Shown here in pieces: positions 38,245-48,511 of a stretch of 64,000 bases of DNA. The stretch comes from Hyphomicrobiales bacterium (GTDB lineage: Bacteria > Pseudomonadota > Alphaproteobacteria > Rhizobiales > Methyloligellaceae). Position 1 is the stretch's first letter. The number at the start of each line of letters is the position of its first letter. The stretch is from NCBI GenBank assembly GCA_021775595.1, contig JAJFHN010000004.1, forward strand, positions 1 through 64,000, given 5' to 3'. The position numbers were made by a program, and so were the translations under genes. The notes below the pieces were generated by a model that saw only the letters and a program-made list of their open reading frames with translations, did not search any database and was not told the DNA's origin.

Positions 38245-40515
38245 ATGCAACGCCCAACACAAAAATCAAGCGTGACCGATCACGAGGCGCTCCAATTCCA
38301 CAAGTCCGGCAAGCCCGGCAAGTTGGAGATCGCGCCGACCAAACCCATGGCCACTCAGCGCGATTTGAGCTTGGCCTATTCGCCGGGCGTCGCCGCGCCG
38401 GTCAACGCCATCTTTGAAGACGCCCAACTGGCCTACGACTACACCAACAAGGGCAACCTCGTTGCCGTCATCACGAACGGCACCGCCATATTGGGTCTCG
38501 GCAATTTGGGTGCGCTGGCTTCAAAGCCCGTGATGGAGGGCAAGGCGGTTCTGTTCAAGCGCTTTGCCGATGTCAACGGCATCGATCTTGAGGTCGACAC
38601 CACCGACGTCGAAGCCTTCGTCAATTGCGTGCGCTATCTGGGCCCGGCCTTTGGCGGTATCAATCTCGAGGACATCCGCGCGCCCGATTGCTTTTTGATC
38701 GAAGAGCAATTGCGCGAACTGCTCGACATCCCCGTGTTTCACGACGACCAGCACGGCACCGCCATCATCGCGGCCGCCGGCTTCATCAACGCGCTGCATC
38801 TCACCGATCGCGACATCGCCAAGACCAAGCTGGTCTGCAACGGCGCGGGTGCGGCCGGCATCGCCTCGCTGCAATTGCTGAACGCGATGGGCTTGCCGCG
38901 CAAAAACGTCATTCTTTGCGATTCGAAGGGCGTCGTTTATCGCGACCGCAAGGAGGGCATGAATCAATGGAAGTCGGGCTATGCCAGCGACACCAAGGCC
39001 CGCACGCTGGCCGAAGCCGTCGATGGCGCCGACGCATTGTTTGGTCTTTCCGCCGCTGGCGCCTTCACGCCTGAAATGGTCGCCTCGATGGCCGACAGCC
39101 CGATCATCTTCGCCATGGCCAACCCGGATCCCGAGATCACGCCAGAAGAGGTCGCCCAGGTGCGCGACGACGCGATCATGGCCACCGGGCGCTCCGACTA
39201 TCCCAACCAGGTCAACAATGTTCTGGGCTTTCCCTATATCTTCCGCGGCGCGCTCGATGTGCAGGCCAGCACCATCAATGAGACCATGATGATCGCCGCC
39301 GCCGAGGCACTGGCCGAGCTCGCCCGCGTCGAGGTGCCGGACCAAGTGGCCGCCGCCTATCAGGGCCGGCGTCCCCGTTATGGCCGCAATTACATCATCC
39401 CCGTGCCCTTCGATCCGCGCCTGATCTGCCACGTGCCCCCGGCTGTCGCCAAGGCGGCGATGGATTCTGGCGTCGCCCGCCGGCCGATTATCGATATGGC
39501 CGCCTACGGCTCGAGCCTGAGCGCCCGTCTGGACCCGATCGCCGGGCTGCTGCACGCGGTCTTCGAGAAGGTTCGCGCCAATCCCAAGCGCGTTGTCTTC
39601 GCCGAAGGCGAGGAGGATCGCGTCATGCGGGCCGCCAACGCATTTCTCAACGCCGCCCTGGGCGAAGTGGTTCTGATCGGCCGGCAAAAAGCGATCGACG
39701 AGGCGATGACATCGTCAGGCGTCGAGTTCCAACAGTCGATCGAATGCCATGATCCGCGTCACTCCGACCGCAATACCGAATATGCCGAATTTCTCTATGG
39801 CCGGCTCCAGCGCGATGGTTATCTGTTCCGCGACTGCCAGCGCATGGTGAACAACGACCGCAACATATTCGGCGCCTGCATGGTGGCGCTTGGCCACGCC
39901 GACGCCATGGTGACCGGTGTCACGCGCAACTGGTCGACCGCCTACGAAGACATTCGCCATGTGCTCGACCCCAATCCGGGCCAGCGCGTCATCGGCGTCT
40001 CTATCGCGCTCTGCCGCAATCGCACCGTGCTGATCGCCGACACCGCCGTTCACGACATGCACGACGCCGAGGCGCTCGCCGACGTCGCCGAGCAGGCCGC
40101 CAATGTGGCCCGCCGCATGGGCTATGAACCCCGCGTTGCTATGCTTGCGTATTCCAATTTCGGCCACCCGCCGGGCGAGCGCGCTAAATACGTGCGCGAC
40201 GCCGTCCGCTTGCTCGATGAACGCACCACGGACTTTGAGTATGACGGCGAAATGACCGCAGACGTCGCGCTCAATCCCGATGCCATGGCGCTCTACCCCT
40301 TCTGCCGGCTGTCGGAGCCCGCAAACGTGCTCATCATGCCGGCCTTCAACAGCGCCAGCATTGCCACCAAGATGCTCGAGGAACTCGGCGGCAGCACAAT
40401 GCTGGGACCCCTGCTGGTCGGTCTCTCGAAACCGGTGCAGATCGCCACGCTGGGCTGCACCGACGCCATGCTGGTGAATATGGCAGCCCTCGCCGCCTAT
40501 GACGTGACGGGCTAG
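38245..40515 (+). CDS. maeB: NADP-dependent malic enzyme with phosphotransacetylase-like domain
   Basis: Oxidatively decarboxylates malate to pyruvate, supplying NADPH and linking the TCA cycle with gluconeogenesis or acetyl-CoA formation. The 756-aa protein has the malic enzyme part (about 1-430: [13 protein letters not shown], the catalytic Lys region of [19 protein letters not shown], metal-binding [10 protein letters not shown], nucleotide loop [13 protein letters not shown]) and a C-terminal phosphotransacetylase-like domain (about 440-756), which in MaeB enzymes is regulatory and binds acetyl-CoA. Layout and length match the MaeB group. It ends 4 nt from the convergent histidine kinase stop. 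Confidence 0.95.
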   Translation: MQRPTQKSSVTDHEALQFHKSGKPGKLEIAPTKPMATQRDLSLAYSPGVAAPVNAIFEDAQLAYDYTNKGNLVAVITNGTAILGLGNLGALASKPVMEGKAVLFKRFADVNGIDLEVDTTDVEAFVNCVRYLGPAFGGINLEDIRAPDCFLIEEQLRELLDIPVFHDDQHGTAIIAAAGFINALHLTDRDIAKTKLVCNGAGAAGIASLQLLNAMGLPRKNVILCDSKGVVYRDRKEGMNQWKSGYASDTKARTLAEAVDGADALFGLSAAGAFTPEMVASMADSPIIFAMANPDPEITPEEVAQVRDDAIMATGRSDYPNQVNNVLGFPYIFRGALDVQASTINETMMIAAAEALAELARVEVPDQVAAAYQGRRPRYGRNYIIPVPFDPRLICHVPPAVAKAAMDSGVARRPIIDMAAYGSSLSARLDPIAGLLHAVFEKVRANPKRVVFAEGEEDRVMRAANAFLNAALGEVVLIGRQKAIDEAMTSSGVEFQQSIECHDPRHSDRNTEYAEFLYGRLQRDGYLFRDCQRMVNNDRNIFGACMVALGHADAMVTGVTRNWSTAYEDIRHVLDPNPGQRVIGVSIALCRNRTVLIADTAVHDMHDAEALADVAEQAANVARRMGYEPRVAMLAYSNFGHPPGERAKYVRDAVRLLDERTTDFEYDGEMTADVALNPDAMALYPFCRLSEPANVLIMPAFNSASIATKMLEELGGSTMLGPLLVGLSKPVQIATLGCTDAMLVNMAALAAYDVTG

Positions 40516-40519
40516 AGCC

Positions 40520-42943
40520 TTAGGCCGAACTCAACATGGATGGATCCTTGTCGACGCCGACCGGTGCATCGCACCATTTGGCGAGCAGCGCTTCGAGCTC
40601 TTCGCGCTCGAACGGCTTGGCCAAATAATCATCAAGCCCTGAATCCAGATAACGCTGGCGTTCCTCGGAAAACGCATCCGCCGTCAGCGCGACAATGGGC
40701 GGCGCCGTGGCGCCTTGGCTTTGGCAGAGCTGATGGATCACTTTCGTCGCCTCGATGCCGTCCATCTCCGGCATGTGAATGTCCATCAGCACGACATCGA
40801 TCGCGCGGCCTTCGCCCATTATGCTCGCCTTGACGGCCGCGACCGCCTCCTTGCCGTCCTCGACATGGCTGACCTCGCAACCGGTTTTTTCCAGCATTTT
40901 GCTAGCCAGCAGCGCGTTGATGCCGTTGTCTTCGGCAAGCAGCACGTGCTTGCCTTCCTCTTGCCCCTGCGGGCTTTGTTCCTCAAACAGCGCATCGGGA
41001 TCGCTGATGGCTCCGCCATAGGCTGGCGTCACATAGTGGCTGCCCTCGCCACCCTCCAGCTGAGCAAACAGCGAGACCGGGCGCACCGGGCGCACCAGGA
41101 ACGCATCGATCCCGACCCGCTTGAACTCATCGACCTCGCCGCGCTCTGACGGATCGATCAGAACGATCGAACGCAGGGCGTCCGCTTGGCCGCATGCTTC
41201 GCCCGCTTGCGCGATGATCGCACCGCCGCCCCTGGCAATCGACGCTGTCATCAAGATCGCCTCATAGGGCTTGCCCTCGTGCGAGGCGCTCCAGAGCGCC
41301 AGCACCGCATTCTCGGGGCTGGCGTGCTCCACCTGGCAGGCCCGCGCGCGCAACATGCGCGCGATCAGGTCGGCCTCGATCACGCCGTCATCGACGATCA
41401 GCACCCGCGGCGCGCTGCTCAATGCCGGCCATTCCTCGCCGATCGCTGCCTCGCGGTCTTGGCTCAAGGGAATATCGAAGACGAATGTCGAGCCTTTATC
41501 AGGTGTGCTCTCGACCCTTATTTCGCCCCCCATTTCTTCGACCAGACGTTTGGAGATGGCCAGGCCAAGACCCGTTCCGCCGTGCCGGCGCGCACGCGTT
41601 GAATCGGCCTGCTCGAACTCGTTGAAGATGGCGCGCTGATCATCCTCGTCCATACCGATGCCCGTATCGCGCACCTGGCAGCGAATGGCGAATGCGTGGG
41701 GTCCGTCCGCGCGCTCCACTTCCAGGGATACGCCGCCGGATTCAGTAAATTTGATCGCGTTGCCCACCAGGTTCATCAGCACCTGGCGCAATCTGATCTC
41801 GTCGCCGATGACCTGGGCGGGCAGCTTGGGATCGGCAAACCAACCGATTTCCAATCCCTTGTCGCGGGCCCGCGGCGCCAGCAATTCGACGACCCCCTGC
41901 AGCGCCTCGGCCAGATTGAAGGCTTCGTGCTTCAGCTCGAGTTTGCCCGCTTCGATTTTGGAGAAGTCCAAGATTTCGTCGATCAGCGAGAGCAGCGCCT
42001 TGGCGGAAGATTGGATGGCGCGCGAATAGGTTTTCTGTTCGGCCGTCAGATTGGTGTCGATCAGGAGACCGGTCATGCCGAGAATGCCGTTCATCGGCGT
42101 GCGGATCTCATGGCTCATCGAGGCCAGGAAGCGCGACTTGGCTTGGTTGGCGTCTTCGGCGAGCTCGCGCGCTTCCTTGAGCGCCGTTTCGGCCGCGCGC
42201 TGCTCGGTGACGTCGCGGCCCAGCGACTGCACTTCTTTGATGGCGCCGCCATCGCCCCTGATTTCGACGTCCTCCCAGGCAAACCAGCGCGGACCGCTGG
42301 CCGTCTCGACCTCTTGGATGTAGCGCCGCCGGCCGCTGTCGGGATCGCGTTCGACCTCGCCCGCCGAGGCGCCTGCCACCACCGAGACCTCGAAATGCTG
42401 GCCAAGCGCTTCTTCTCTGCTGGTGCCGAATGAGCTGCAAAAGGCGTCGTTGACGAAGGTCAGCCGGCCTTCATTGTCGCAGCGGAAGACGACATCGCCC
42501 TGGCCCTCGACCAGATCGCGGTAGCGCGCCTCGCCGTCGCGCAGGTCCCAACGCATATCTTCGAGGGATTCGAGGCCGCCTTCGAGCTTCTCGGCCAATT
42601 GGTTGAGCCGCGCCTCGGCCTCGCTGGCTGCGATTTGGGCCCGTCCGATTTCGCGCCATAAGGTGAACGCACCGGCGAGCCCGATGCCGAGGCCCGCGAG
42701 AACGAAGGCGAGCCCGCCGTCGATCCGGCCATCCAGATGCAACAGGCCGAGCGTGGTGACCGCGAGCCCGGCGCCGACCAGAAGCAGCTCGCTCGAGACC
42801 GCGCGAACGCGCTTGCAGCGCTCGTTTGCACGCGCGCGGTTCACGCCATCGCGGGCGCATTCACCGGGCCGGCAGGTGATCTTGTCGTTGGTGTTGGCGG
42901 GCTGATACGCGCCAAAGGGGCCTTGGTTACGCTCGAACTGCAC
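40520..42943 (-). CDS. Membrane hybrid histidine kinase with PAS and two receiver domains
   Basis: An 807-aa sensor kinase of unknown stimulus. Order: two membrane segments (about 52-70 and 74-96) with almost no periplasmic loop, a short coiled region, one PAS domain (140-250), HisKA with phospho-acceptor His278 (FLASMSHEIRTPMNG), HATPase (NLVGNAIKFT, DTGIGM, GGTGLGLAISKRL), a first receiver domain (514-628) and a second (667-795). The second has its Asp721 (LMDIHMPEMDG) and Lys in YLAKPF; the first has Thr566 where the Asp should be, so it cannot be phosphorylated normally. Signal is probably cytosolic or within the membrane. The GTG start at 42943 is uncertain; the first 50 residues look poorly conserved. 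No response regulator gene is adjacent. Confidence 0.88.
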   Translation of the reverse strand: MQFERNQGPFGAYQPANTNDKITCRPGECARDGVNRARANERCKRVRAVSSELLLVGAGLAVTTLGLLHLDGRIDGGLAFVLAGLGIGLAGAFTLWREIGRAQIAASEAEARLNQLAEKLEGGLESLEDMRWDLRDGEARYRDLVEGQGDVVFRCDNEGRLTFVNDAFCSSFGTSREEALGQHFEVSVVAGASAGEVERDPDSGRRRYIQEVETASGPRWFAWEDVEIRGDGGAIKEVQSLGRDVTEQRAAETALKEARELAEDANQAKSRFLASMSHEIRTPMNGILGMTGLLIDTNLTAEQKTYSRAIQSSAKALLSLIDEILDFSKIEAGKLELKHEAFNLAEALQGVVELLAPRARDKGLEIGWFADPKLPAQVIGDEIRLRQVLMNLVGNAIKFTESGGVSLEVERADGPHAFAIRCQVRDTGIGMDEDDQRAIFNEFEQADSTRARRHGGTGLGLAISKRLVEEMGGEIRVESTPDKGSTFVFDIPLSQDREAAIGEEWPALSSAPRVLIVDDGVIEADLIARMLRARACQVEHASPENAVLALWSASHEGKPYEAILMTASIARGGGAIIAQAGEACGQADALRSIVLIDPSERGEVDEFKRVGIDAFLVRPVRPVSLFAQLEGGEGSHYVTPAYGGAISDPDALFEEQSPQGQEEGKHVLLAEDNGINALLASKMLEKTGCEVSHVEDGKEAVAAVKASIMGEGRAIDVVLMDIHMPEMDGIEATKVIHQLCQSQGATAPPIVALTADAFSEERQRYLDSGLDDYLAKPFEREELEALLAKWCDAPVGVDKDPSMLSSA

Positions 42944-43055
42944 GACTTACTCGGGGCCAGGAAACTGCGGGACCAGGCGTCCCGTGCCTCAAGTGAATCG
43001 AAATTCTCTTGAGAAAGGCTTACCAGCCGCCCGCGAGCAGCAGAATTCCGGGCAA

Positions 43056-44588
43056 TCAGGCCGCTTCGCGCTGGCGCAATGTCTCGCCGCGATAGCTCAA
43101 GGCTTCCGCGATGTGATCGCGGCCGACGCTTTCCCGGCCATCGAGATCGGCCAGCGTGCGCGCTACCTTGAGGCTGCGGTGATAACCGCGCGCGCTCAAT
43201 TTGAGCCTGTCGGCGGCCTCAGCCAGCAGCGCCAGGCCAGCCTTGTCGAGTGCCACCGCCTCATCGAGCAACCCGCTTGGGCAGTCGGCATTGGTGCGCA
43301 CCTGCTCCGCGTCAAGTGCTTCATAACGCGCAGCTTGGCGGGCGCGCGCCGCGATCACCCGGGCGCGCACCTCCGCGCTTCCTTCCTTGGGCGGTGGCCC
43401 GCTCAATGCCGCAGCACCGAGCGCCGGCACTTCTATATGCAGATCGATGCGGTCGATCAGCGGACCCGAAACGCGCGATTGATAACGTTCGGCGCAATTT
43501 TTGCCGAACCGGCAGGCATAACCCGGCTCGCCGGCCCGCCCGCAGCGGCAGGGGTTCATGGCGGCGACAAGCTGAACGCGCGACGGGTAAGTGATGCGAT
43601 GGTTGGCGCGCGCGATCGCCACCTCGCCGCTTTCGATCGGTTGGCGCAGCGCGTCGAGCACCTGGGGCGAAAATTCCGGTAATTCATCGAGAAACAGCAC
43701 GCCCAAATGTGCCAGCGCGGCCTCACCTGGACGCGGTTTTATGCCGCCGCCCACAAGCGCTGCCATGCTGGCGGAATGGTGCGGCGCGCGGAACGGGCGC
43801 TCGGCGCCGATCCGCCCCTCGCTCAAAGCGCCGGCAAGCGAGTGCACCATGCTGACTTCCAGCATCTCAGCAGGCGCCAACGGCGGTAAAATCGAGGGCA
43901 GCCGCTGCGCCAACATCGATTTGCCCGCTCCGGGCGGTCCCACCATAAGAAGATGATGGCCACCAGCGGCGGCCACCTCAAGGGCGCGCCTGGCACTTTC
44001 CTGACCGCGAATTTCGTTGAGATCGGGCAACGGCTCAGAGCGCTCGCGCACCTTGGGTTCGGGCCGGCTCAGGCTCTGCAATCCCTTGAAATGATTGATC
44101 AGGCTCAGAATGCTTTTGGGCGCTAGAATGGTCATATCGGCGGACGCCCAGGCCGCCTCGGCGCCACAGGAATCCGGGCAAATCAGCCCCAGCCCCAATG
44201 CATTGGCGCCGATCGCCGCCGGCAGACCGCCCACGACCCGCGCGATCGTGCCATCGAGCCCAAGCTCGCCCAGCACGCAATAACCCTCAAGGCTGTCTTG
44301 TGCGATGGCGCCCGAAGCCGCCATCAACCCAAGGGCAATCGGCAAATCGTAGTGGCTGCCTTCCTTGGGCAGATCGGCTGGCGCCAGATTTACGGTGATG
44401 CGTTTGGGCGGCAACGCCAGGCCGATGGCCGAGAGCGCGCTCCGCACGCGCTCGCGGCTTTCGGCCACCGCCTTGTCCGGCAGGCCGACAATGGTGAAGG
44501 CGGGCAGGCCGGAGGAAACCTGCACCTGGACCTCGACGGCGCGCGCCTCGATGCCGGAAAATGCGACCGTGGTGACTTGCGCGTACAT
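43056..44588 (-). CDS. comM: YifB/ComM-family Mg-chelatase-like AAA+ ATPase
   Basis: Hexameric helicase-like ATPase; ComM extends heteroduplex during natural transformation in Vibrio and Acinetobacter. The 510-aa protein has the N-terminal ChlI-like domain (VEVQVQVSSGLPAFTIVGLPDKAVAESRER region), the P-loop LMVGPPGAGKSMLAQRLP (about residue 218) and the C-terminal Mg-chelatase ChlI domain (RGYHRSLKVARTLADL). Between them lies a Cys cluster MNPCRCGRAGEPGYACRFG typical of the family. The gene is widespread in bacteria not known to be competent, so a role in transformation here is only possible. Confidence 0.92.
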   Translation of the reverse strand: MYAQVTTVAFSGIEARAVEVQVQVSSGLPAFTIVGLPDKAVAESRERVRSALSAIGLALPPKRITVNLAPADLPKEGSHYDLPIALGLMAASGAIAQDSLEGYCVLGELGLDGTIARVVGGLPAAIGANALGLGLICPDSCGAEAAWASADMTILAPKSILSLINHFKGLQSLSRPEPKVRERSEPLPDLNEIRGQESARRALEVAAAGGHHLLMVGPPGAGKSMLAQRLPSILPPLAPAEMLEVSMVHSLAGALSEGRIGAERPFRAPHHSASMAALVGGGIKPRPGEAALAHLGVLFLDELPEFSPQVLDALRQPIESGEVAIARANHRITYPSRVQLVAAMNPCRCGRAGEPGYACRFGKNCAERYQSRVSGPLIDRIDLHIEVPALGAAALSGPPPKEGSAEVRARVIAARARQAARYEALDAEQVRTNADCPSGLLDEAVALDKAGLALLAEAADRLKLSARGYHRSLKVARTLADLDGRESVGRDHIAEALSYRGETLRQREAA

Positions 44589-44689
44589 CGCCTGCCCAGT
44601 CCCGCTCCCTATCGACCCCGGACGAGATTAGCCCAGCGCACGGCGCGAAACAAGAACAATTAGGGAACAAGTAGCCGGTTTGGCCGCCG

Positions 44690-45631
44690 TCAGCCCACTT
44701 TTTTCTCGATCACGTCCCAGATCAGACCAGCGATATCGGTCCCGCCGAAGGCTTTGACCTCGCGGATGCCGGTGGGCGAGGTGACGTTGATCTCGGTGAG
44801 ATATTCGCCGATCACGTCGATGCCGACGAAGATCAGGCCGCGCTTTTTCAGCTCCGGCCCCAGCCTGGCGCAGATTTCCTTGTCGCGGTCGCTCAGCTCA
44901 ACGTGCTCGGCCTGGCCGCCCACGTGCATGTTGGAGCGCGCTTCGTCCGCCGCCGGAACGCGGTTGATGGCGCCGGCGATCTCGCCGTCGACCAAGATGA
45001 TCCGCTTGTCGCCCTGGCGCACCTCGGGCCGGTATTGCTGCACCATGAAGGGCTCGCGGAACACGGTTTGAAAGAACTCGACCAGCGAATTGAGATTGGT
45101 GTCGTCGGGTCCCAGCCGGAACACCGCCGCGCCGCCATTGCCGTAGAGCGGCTTGATGATGATGTCCTTGTATTTCTCGCGAAAGGCTTTGACGACTTCG
45201 AGCGAACTCGTGATCGCGGTGGCCGGCATCAGGTCGAGAAAATCGAGCACGAACACTTTTTCCGGCGCGTTGCGCACGTGGCAGGGGTCGTTCACCACCA
45301 GCGTTTTGGGATGGATGCGCTCCAGAAGATGCGTCGTCGTGATGTAGCTCATGTCGAAGGGCGGATCTTGACGCAGCTGCACGACGTCGAATTCCGCCAG
45401 ATCGACCTGCCGTGGGTCTGAGAGCTTGTAGTGATCGCCCTCTTTGTCCTCGACGCCCAGGCTGTGGCCTTGCGCAATTAGGCACGCGCCCTCCAGGCTC
45501 AAATGATCGGGCGTATAATAGAAAATCTCGTGCCCGCGCGACTGGCACTCGAGCAGCAGCGCAAAGGTCGAATCGCCGCGGATGTCGATCCGATCGATCG
45601 GATCCATCTGAAACGCAACCCGCAATCCCAT
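44690..45631 (-). CDS. gshB: Glutathione synthetase
   Basis: ATP-grasp ligase joining gamma-glutamylcysteine and glycine. The 313-aa protein shows the GshB core: [22 protein letters not shown] at the N-terminus, [33 protein letters not shown] (Gly-rich ATP lid) and [22 protein letters not shown] strong GGGAGAG lies 6 nt before the ATG. Alphaproteobacterial order gshB-yraN-rsmI-LpoA is conserved. The GST encoded near the right edge would use its product. Confidence 0.96.
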   Translation of the reverse strand: MGLRVAFQMDPIDRIDIRGDSTFALLLECQSRGHEIFYYTPDHLSLEGACLIAQGHSLGVEDKEGDHYKLSDPRQVDLAEFDVVQLRQDPPFDMSYITTTHLLERIHPKTLVVNDPCHVRNAPEKVFVLDFLDLMPATAITSSLEVVKAFREKYKDIIIKPLYGNGGAAVFRLGPDDTNLNSLVEFFQTVFREPFMVQQYRPEVRQGDKRIILVDGEIAGAINRVPAADEARSNMHVGGQAEHVELSDRDKEICARLGPELKKRGLIFVGIDVIGEYLTEINVTSPTGIREVKAFGGTDIAGLIWDVIEKKVG

Positions 45632-45691
45632 AAGACTTCTCTCCCTGCCCGTCGCCGCCCGGCGCCAAGCTGCCGTGGGGCGCCCTCAAGG

Positions 45692-46051
45692 TCAAATCCG
45701 AAATGCGTCCGCCAAATACCGCGGCCAGGACCACGGGCTGAGCAAGATCACATCGAAGCCTGTATCGAAGTCACCATCGGGCCGATTGCGCGAAAGCCAG
45801 TGCTGCGCCGCGCGCGCGATCCTGTGCTGCTGTTGGGTCGAGACCGCGAAGGCGCTTTCTGCCTGGCTTGGCCGCACCTTCACCTCGACAAAGGCATAGC
45901 GGCGGCCCCGTCGCGCCACGAGATCGATCTCGCCGACCGGGCTGCGATAACGCCGCGCCAGAATGCGGTAGCCCTTGAGTGTGAGCAGCACCGCGCCCGC
46001 GAACTCCGCTCGCAATCCCTTGCGGTAGGCCCGCCGCCGCCGCTCGCTCAC
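45692..46051 (-). CDS. yraN: UPF0102 (YraN) nuclease-fold protein
   Basis: A 119-aa protein with the restriction-endonuclease-like core of the UPF0102 family: AEFAGAVLLTLKGYRILARRYR, then GEIDLVARRGRRYAFVEVKVR holding the acidic and Glu-x-Lys residues of a PD-(D/E)xK active site. Biochemical role is not established. It overlaps the rsmI stop by 4 nt, a very common pairing. Confidence 0.9.
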   Translation of the reverse strand: MSERRRRAYRKGLRAEFAGAVLLTLKGYRILARRYRSPVGEIDLVARRGRRYAFVEVKVRPSQAESAFAVSTQQQHRIARAAQHWLSRNRPDGDFDTGFDVILLSPWSWPRYLADAFRI

Positions 46052-46986
46052 GGGGCCTGCGCCGGCTTGGCCTCGTTGGCCAGCGCCAGGGCGATTTTGT
46101 AGACCTTGCCCCGCGGCACGCCGAATTCGGCCGCAACGGCGCGGGTCGCGTCGCGCACGCTGAAGCTCGCAAGCCGCGCCTTGAGCCGCGCCTCGATCGC
46201 TGCATCGGAGACGATTTGCTCCGCGGCTGCCTCAACGACCACGACGAACTCGCCCTTGCGCATCTCATCGGGCCAGCCGGCCACAAGATCTGCCAAGTCG
46301 TCGAGCGGCGCTCGCGCAATCGCTTCGTGTTTTTTCGTGAGCTCCTTGGCAATCGCCGCCTGGCGACCGCCGAACTCTGCTGCCAAATCGGCCAGCACCG
46401 CCTCGATCCGTTTCGCCGTCTCGAACAAAATGAGCGTGGCGGGCAACACCGCCAACACCTTGATCCGTTTGCGCCGCGCGGTCTGCTTTGGCGGCAGGAA
46501 GCCTTCGAAAAAGAATCTGTCGCTCGGCAAGCCCGAACTGACCAGCCCCGCCAACAGCGCGCTGGGGCCCGGAATGGCATGAACGGCAAGCCCCGCATCC
46601 TGGGCCTCACGCACCAGTTTGAAGCCTGGGTCTGACACCAGCGGCGTGCCGGCATCGGAAATCAGCGCGACCGATGACCCGCTGGCGATGCGCTCCAGAA
46701 TGCGCGGGCGCTCGCGCGCCGCATTGTGCTCGTGATAGGCCGCAAGGTCGCGTTTGATATCGAAATGGCTGAACAGCTTGCGTGAATGGCGCGTGTCCTC
46801 GCAATAAACCAGATCGGCGCCGCTGAGCACCGCCAAAGCGCGCAAAGTGATATCGGCCAGATTGCCAATGGGCGTGGAGACGAGATAGAGCCCCGGCACA
46901 AGCGGCTTGGCCAGTTCGTCCGCCAGCACATCACCGGTGCGGCTGGGCAGCTCGCCGCGCTTGCTGGATTTTTTGTCTTTTGCCAT
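46048..46986 (-). CDS. rsmI: 16S rRNA (cytidine(1402)-2'-O)-methyltransferase RsmI
   Basis: Tetrapyrrole-methylase-fold enzyme that 2'-O-methylates C1402 in the ribosomal P-site. The 312-aa protein has LYLVSTPIGNLADITLRAL, VYCEDTRHSRKLFSHF, VALISDAGTPLVSDPGFKLV and AIPGPSALLAGLVSSGLP, all RsmI signatures. Start is taken at the ATG at 46986 (MAKDKKSSKRGE). It is divergent from the LpoA-like lipoprotein gene across 276 bp. Confidence 0.95.
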   Translation of the reverse strand: MAKDKKSSKRGELPSRTGDVLADELAKPLVPGLYLVSTPIGNLADITLRALAVLSGADLVYCEDTRHSRKLFSHFDIKRDLAAYHEHNAARERPRILERIASGSSVALISDAGTPLVSDPGFKLVREAQDAGLAVHAIPGPSALLAGLVSSGLPSDRFFFEGFLPPKQTARRKRIKVLAVLPATLILFETAKRIEAVLADLAAEFGGRQAAIAKELTKKHEAIARAPLDDLADLVAGWPDEMRKGEFVVVVEAAAEQIVSDAAIEARLKARLASFSVRDATRAVAAEFGVPRGKVYKIALALANEAKPAQAP

Positions 46987-47262
46987 AACAATCAACTGGT
47001 TACATCAATCCTGCGCGCGGTTACTTCTTCACCCGTGGAACGCCGCGCGGCGTCACGCAGCGGCGCGTGAACGCGCCACAAATCTAGGGGCTCGGCTGGC
47101 CTGCGTCTATCATGCTGCAGCCACAGTTGGCCGTTAGGCCAAATCCGGCAACGCCGCAGCAGTGGACGAATGACATGGTGTTAACCATAATCGTCTACTG
47201 AATGTGCTCAGAGCCATCGCCGCACACCGTGGCGTTAGGGACCGATACGGGTAAATCGACCT

Positions 47263-48498
47263 ATGCCGATGCGGCAAGAACGTGTGATTTCCATCGCTTG
47301 GCGGCGCCTGTGGTGCGCCCTATTCGTGCTGGCCACAGCGCTGGTTCTGACCGGTTGCCGCGGCGGGGGTTCGGGCCAAGCGGGCATGGACGGATCCGGC
47401 TTTGGCCCCAACGGTCAAGCCCAGCCCGGTGGGCTGATGGGACGCGGCGGGCCCAAGGTCAAGGTGGCCTTGCTCTTGCCGACCACCGCGAAGGGCAACA
47501 CCGCGCAAATCGCCCAAGCCCTCAAACAGGCTGGCGAACTCGCGCTGTTTGATTTCGACAATCCCGCAGTAACGCTGGTCGCCAAGGACACCAAGGGAAC
47601 GCCAGAAGGCGCGCGTTTGGCCGCCGAGCAGGCGGTGAACGACGGCGCCGAACTCATTGTCGGCCCGCTGTTTTCCAAGTCGGTGGCGGCTGCTGCGCCC
47701 GTCGCCCGGCAAGCGGGAATTCCGATCATCGCCTTTTCGAGCGATCGGCAGGTGGCCGGAAACGGCGTCTATTTGCTGAGTTTCTTGGCCGGCTACGACG
47801 TCGGCCGGATCGTCTCCTACGCGGTCTCGCAGGGCAAACGCTCCTTCGCCGCGCTCATTCCAAATTCGCCTTATGGCAATGTCGTCGCACAAGCCTTCAC
47901 GAGCGCCGTCTCGCGATCGGGCGGCCAGATCGCGGCGGTCGAGCGCTATCCGCTTGAGGCCAACGCCATGCTGGAGCCAGCCAAAAAGATTGCGGCGCTG
48001 GCCACTGCCGAGCCGCCGCAAATCGACAGCATCTTCATTCCCGCCGGCCCCGAAACCTTGCCGACGATTTCAGCGCTGATGCCCTATTTCGAGATCGACA
48101 CCAAGACCATCAAGCTGCTGGGCACCGGCCGTTGGGACTTTGCCGGCATCGGCCGCGAAAAACCGCTGATCGGTGGTTGGCTGCCTGGACCCGACCCGAA
48201 AGGTTGGCGTTCGTTCACCCAGCGCTACGTCAAGACCTACGGCAAGACGCCGCCCCGCCTGGCCAGCCTGGCCTATGATGCCGTTTCTCTGGCCGTTTCG
48301 CTCTCGAGCAACCCGCCGGGCAGTCGTTTTACGCCTGACAAACTGACGCGCGCCAGCGGATTTGCAGGCGTCGATGGCCTGTTCCGGTTGCGCTCCGACG
48401 GCACGTCTGAACGCGGTCTGGCCATCCTCGAAGTCCAGCGCTTCGGCACGCGGGTGATTGATCCAGCGCCCTCGGCCTTCGGCAACGCGCAGTTCTAG
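47263..48498 (+). CDS. LpoA-like penicillin-binding protein activator lipoprotein
   Basis: A 411-aa predicted lipoprotein: basic start, hydrophobic stretch and lipobox LVLTGC (Cys32), then a Gly-rich linker (about 33-62) and a periplasmic-binding-protein type I fold (about 66-400; VKVALLLPTTAKGNTAQIAQALKQAGELAL, AELIVGPLFSKSVAAAAPVARQAGIPIIAFSSD). This matches the C-terminal domain of E. coli LpoA, which activates PBP1A; the alphaproteobacterial proteins lack the N-terminal TPR domain. Activation of a class A PBP is therefore inferred, and a ligand-binding role is possible. Position beside rsmI is conserved. Lnt and general lipoprotein maturation would process it. Confidence 0.85.
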   Translation: MPMRQERVISIAWRRLWCALFVLATALVLTGCRGGGSGQAGMDGSGFGPNGQAQPGGLMGRGGPKVKVALLLPTTAKGNTAQIAQALKQAGELALFDFDNPAVTLVAKDTKGTPEGARLAAEQAVNDGAELIVGPLFSKSVAAAAPVARQAGIPIIAFSSDRQVAGNGVYLLSFLAGYDVGRIVSYAVSQGKRSFAALIPNSPYGNVVAQAFTSAVSRSGGQIAAVERYPLEANAMLEPAKKIAALATAEPPQIDSIFIPAGPETLPTISALMPYFEIDTKTIKLLGTGRWDFAGIGREKPLIGGWLPGPDPKGWRSFTQRYVKTYGKTPPRLASLAYDAVSLAVSLSSNPPGSRFTPDKLTRASGFAGVDGLFRLRSDGTSERGLAILEVQRFGTRVIDPAPSAFGNAQF

Positions 48499-48511
48499 AG
48501 CTGATTTTCTC

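Noticed and set aside
38521-39687. 388-codon minus-strand open frame opposite maeB
   Set aside because: Low-complexity His/Gly/Asp-rich translation typical of a shadow frame; MaeB motifs are complete.
47181-47188. TTAACCAT, a CtrA half-site, between rsmI and the LpoA-like gene
   Set aside because: A single 8-mer without a second half at the right spacing; expected by chance in 64 kb.
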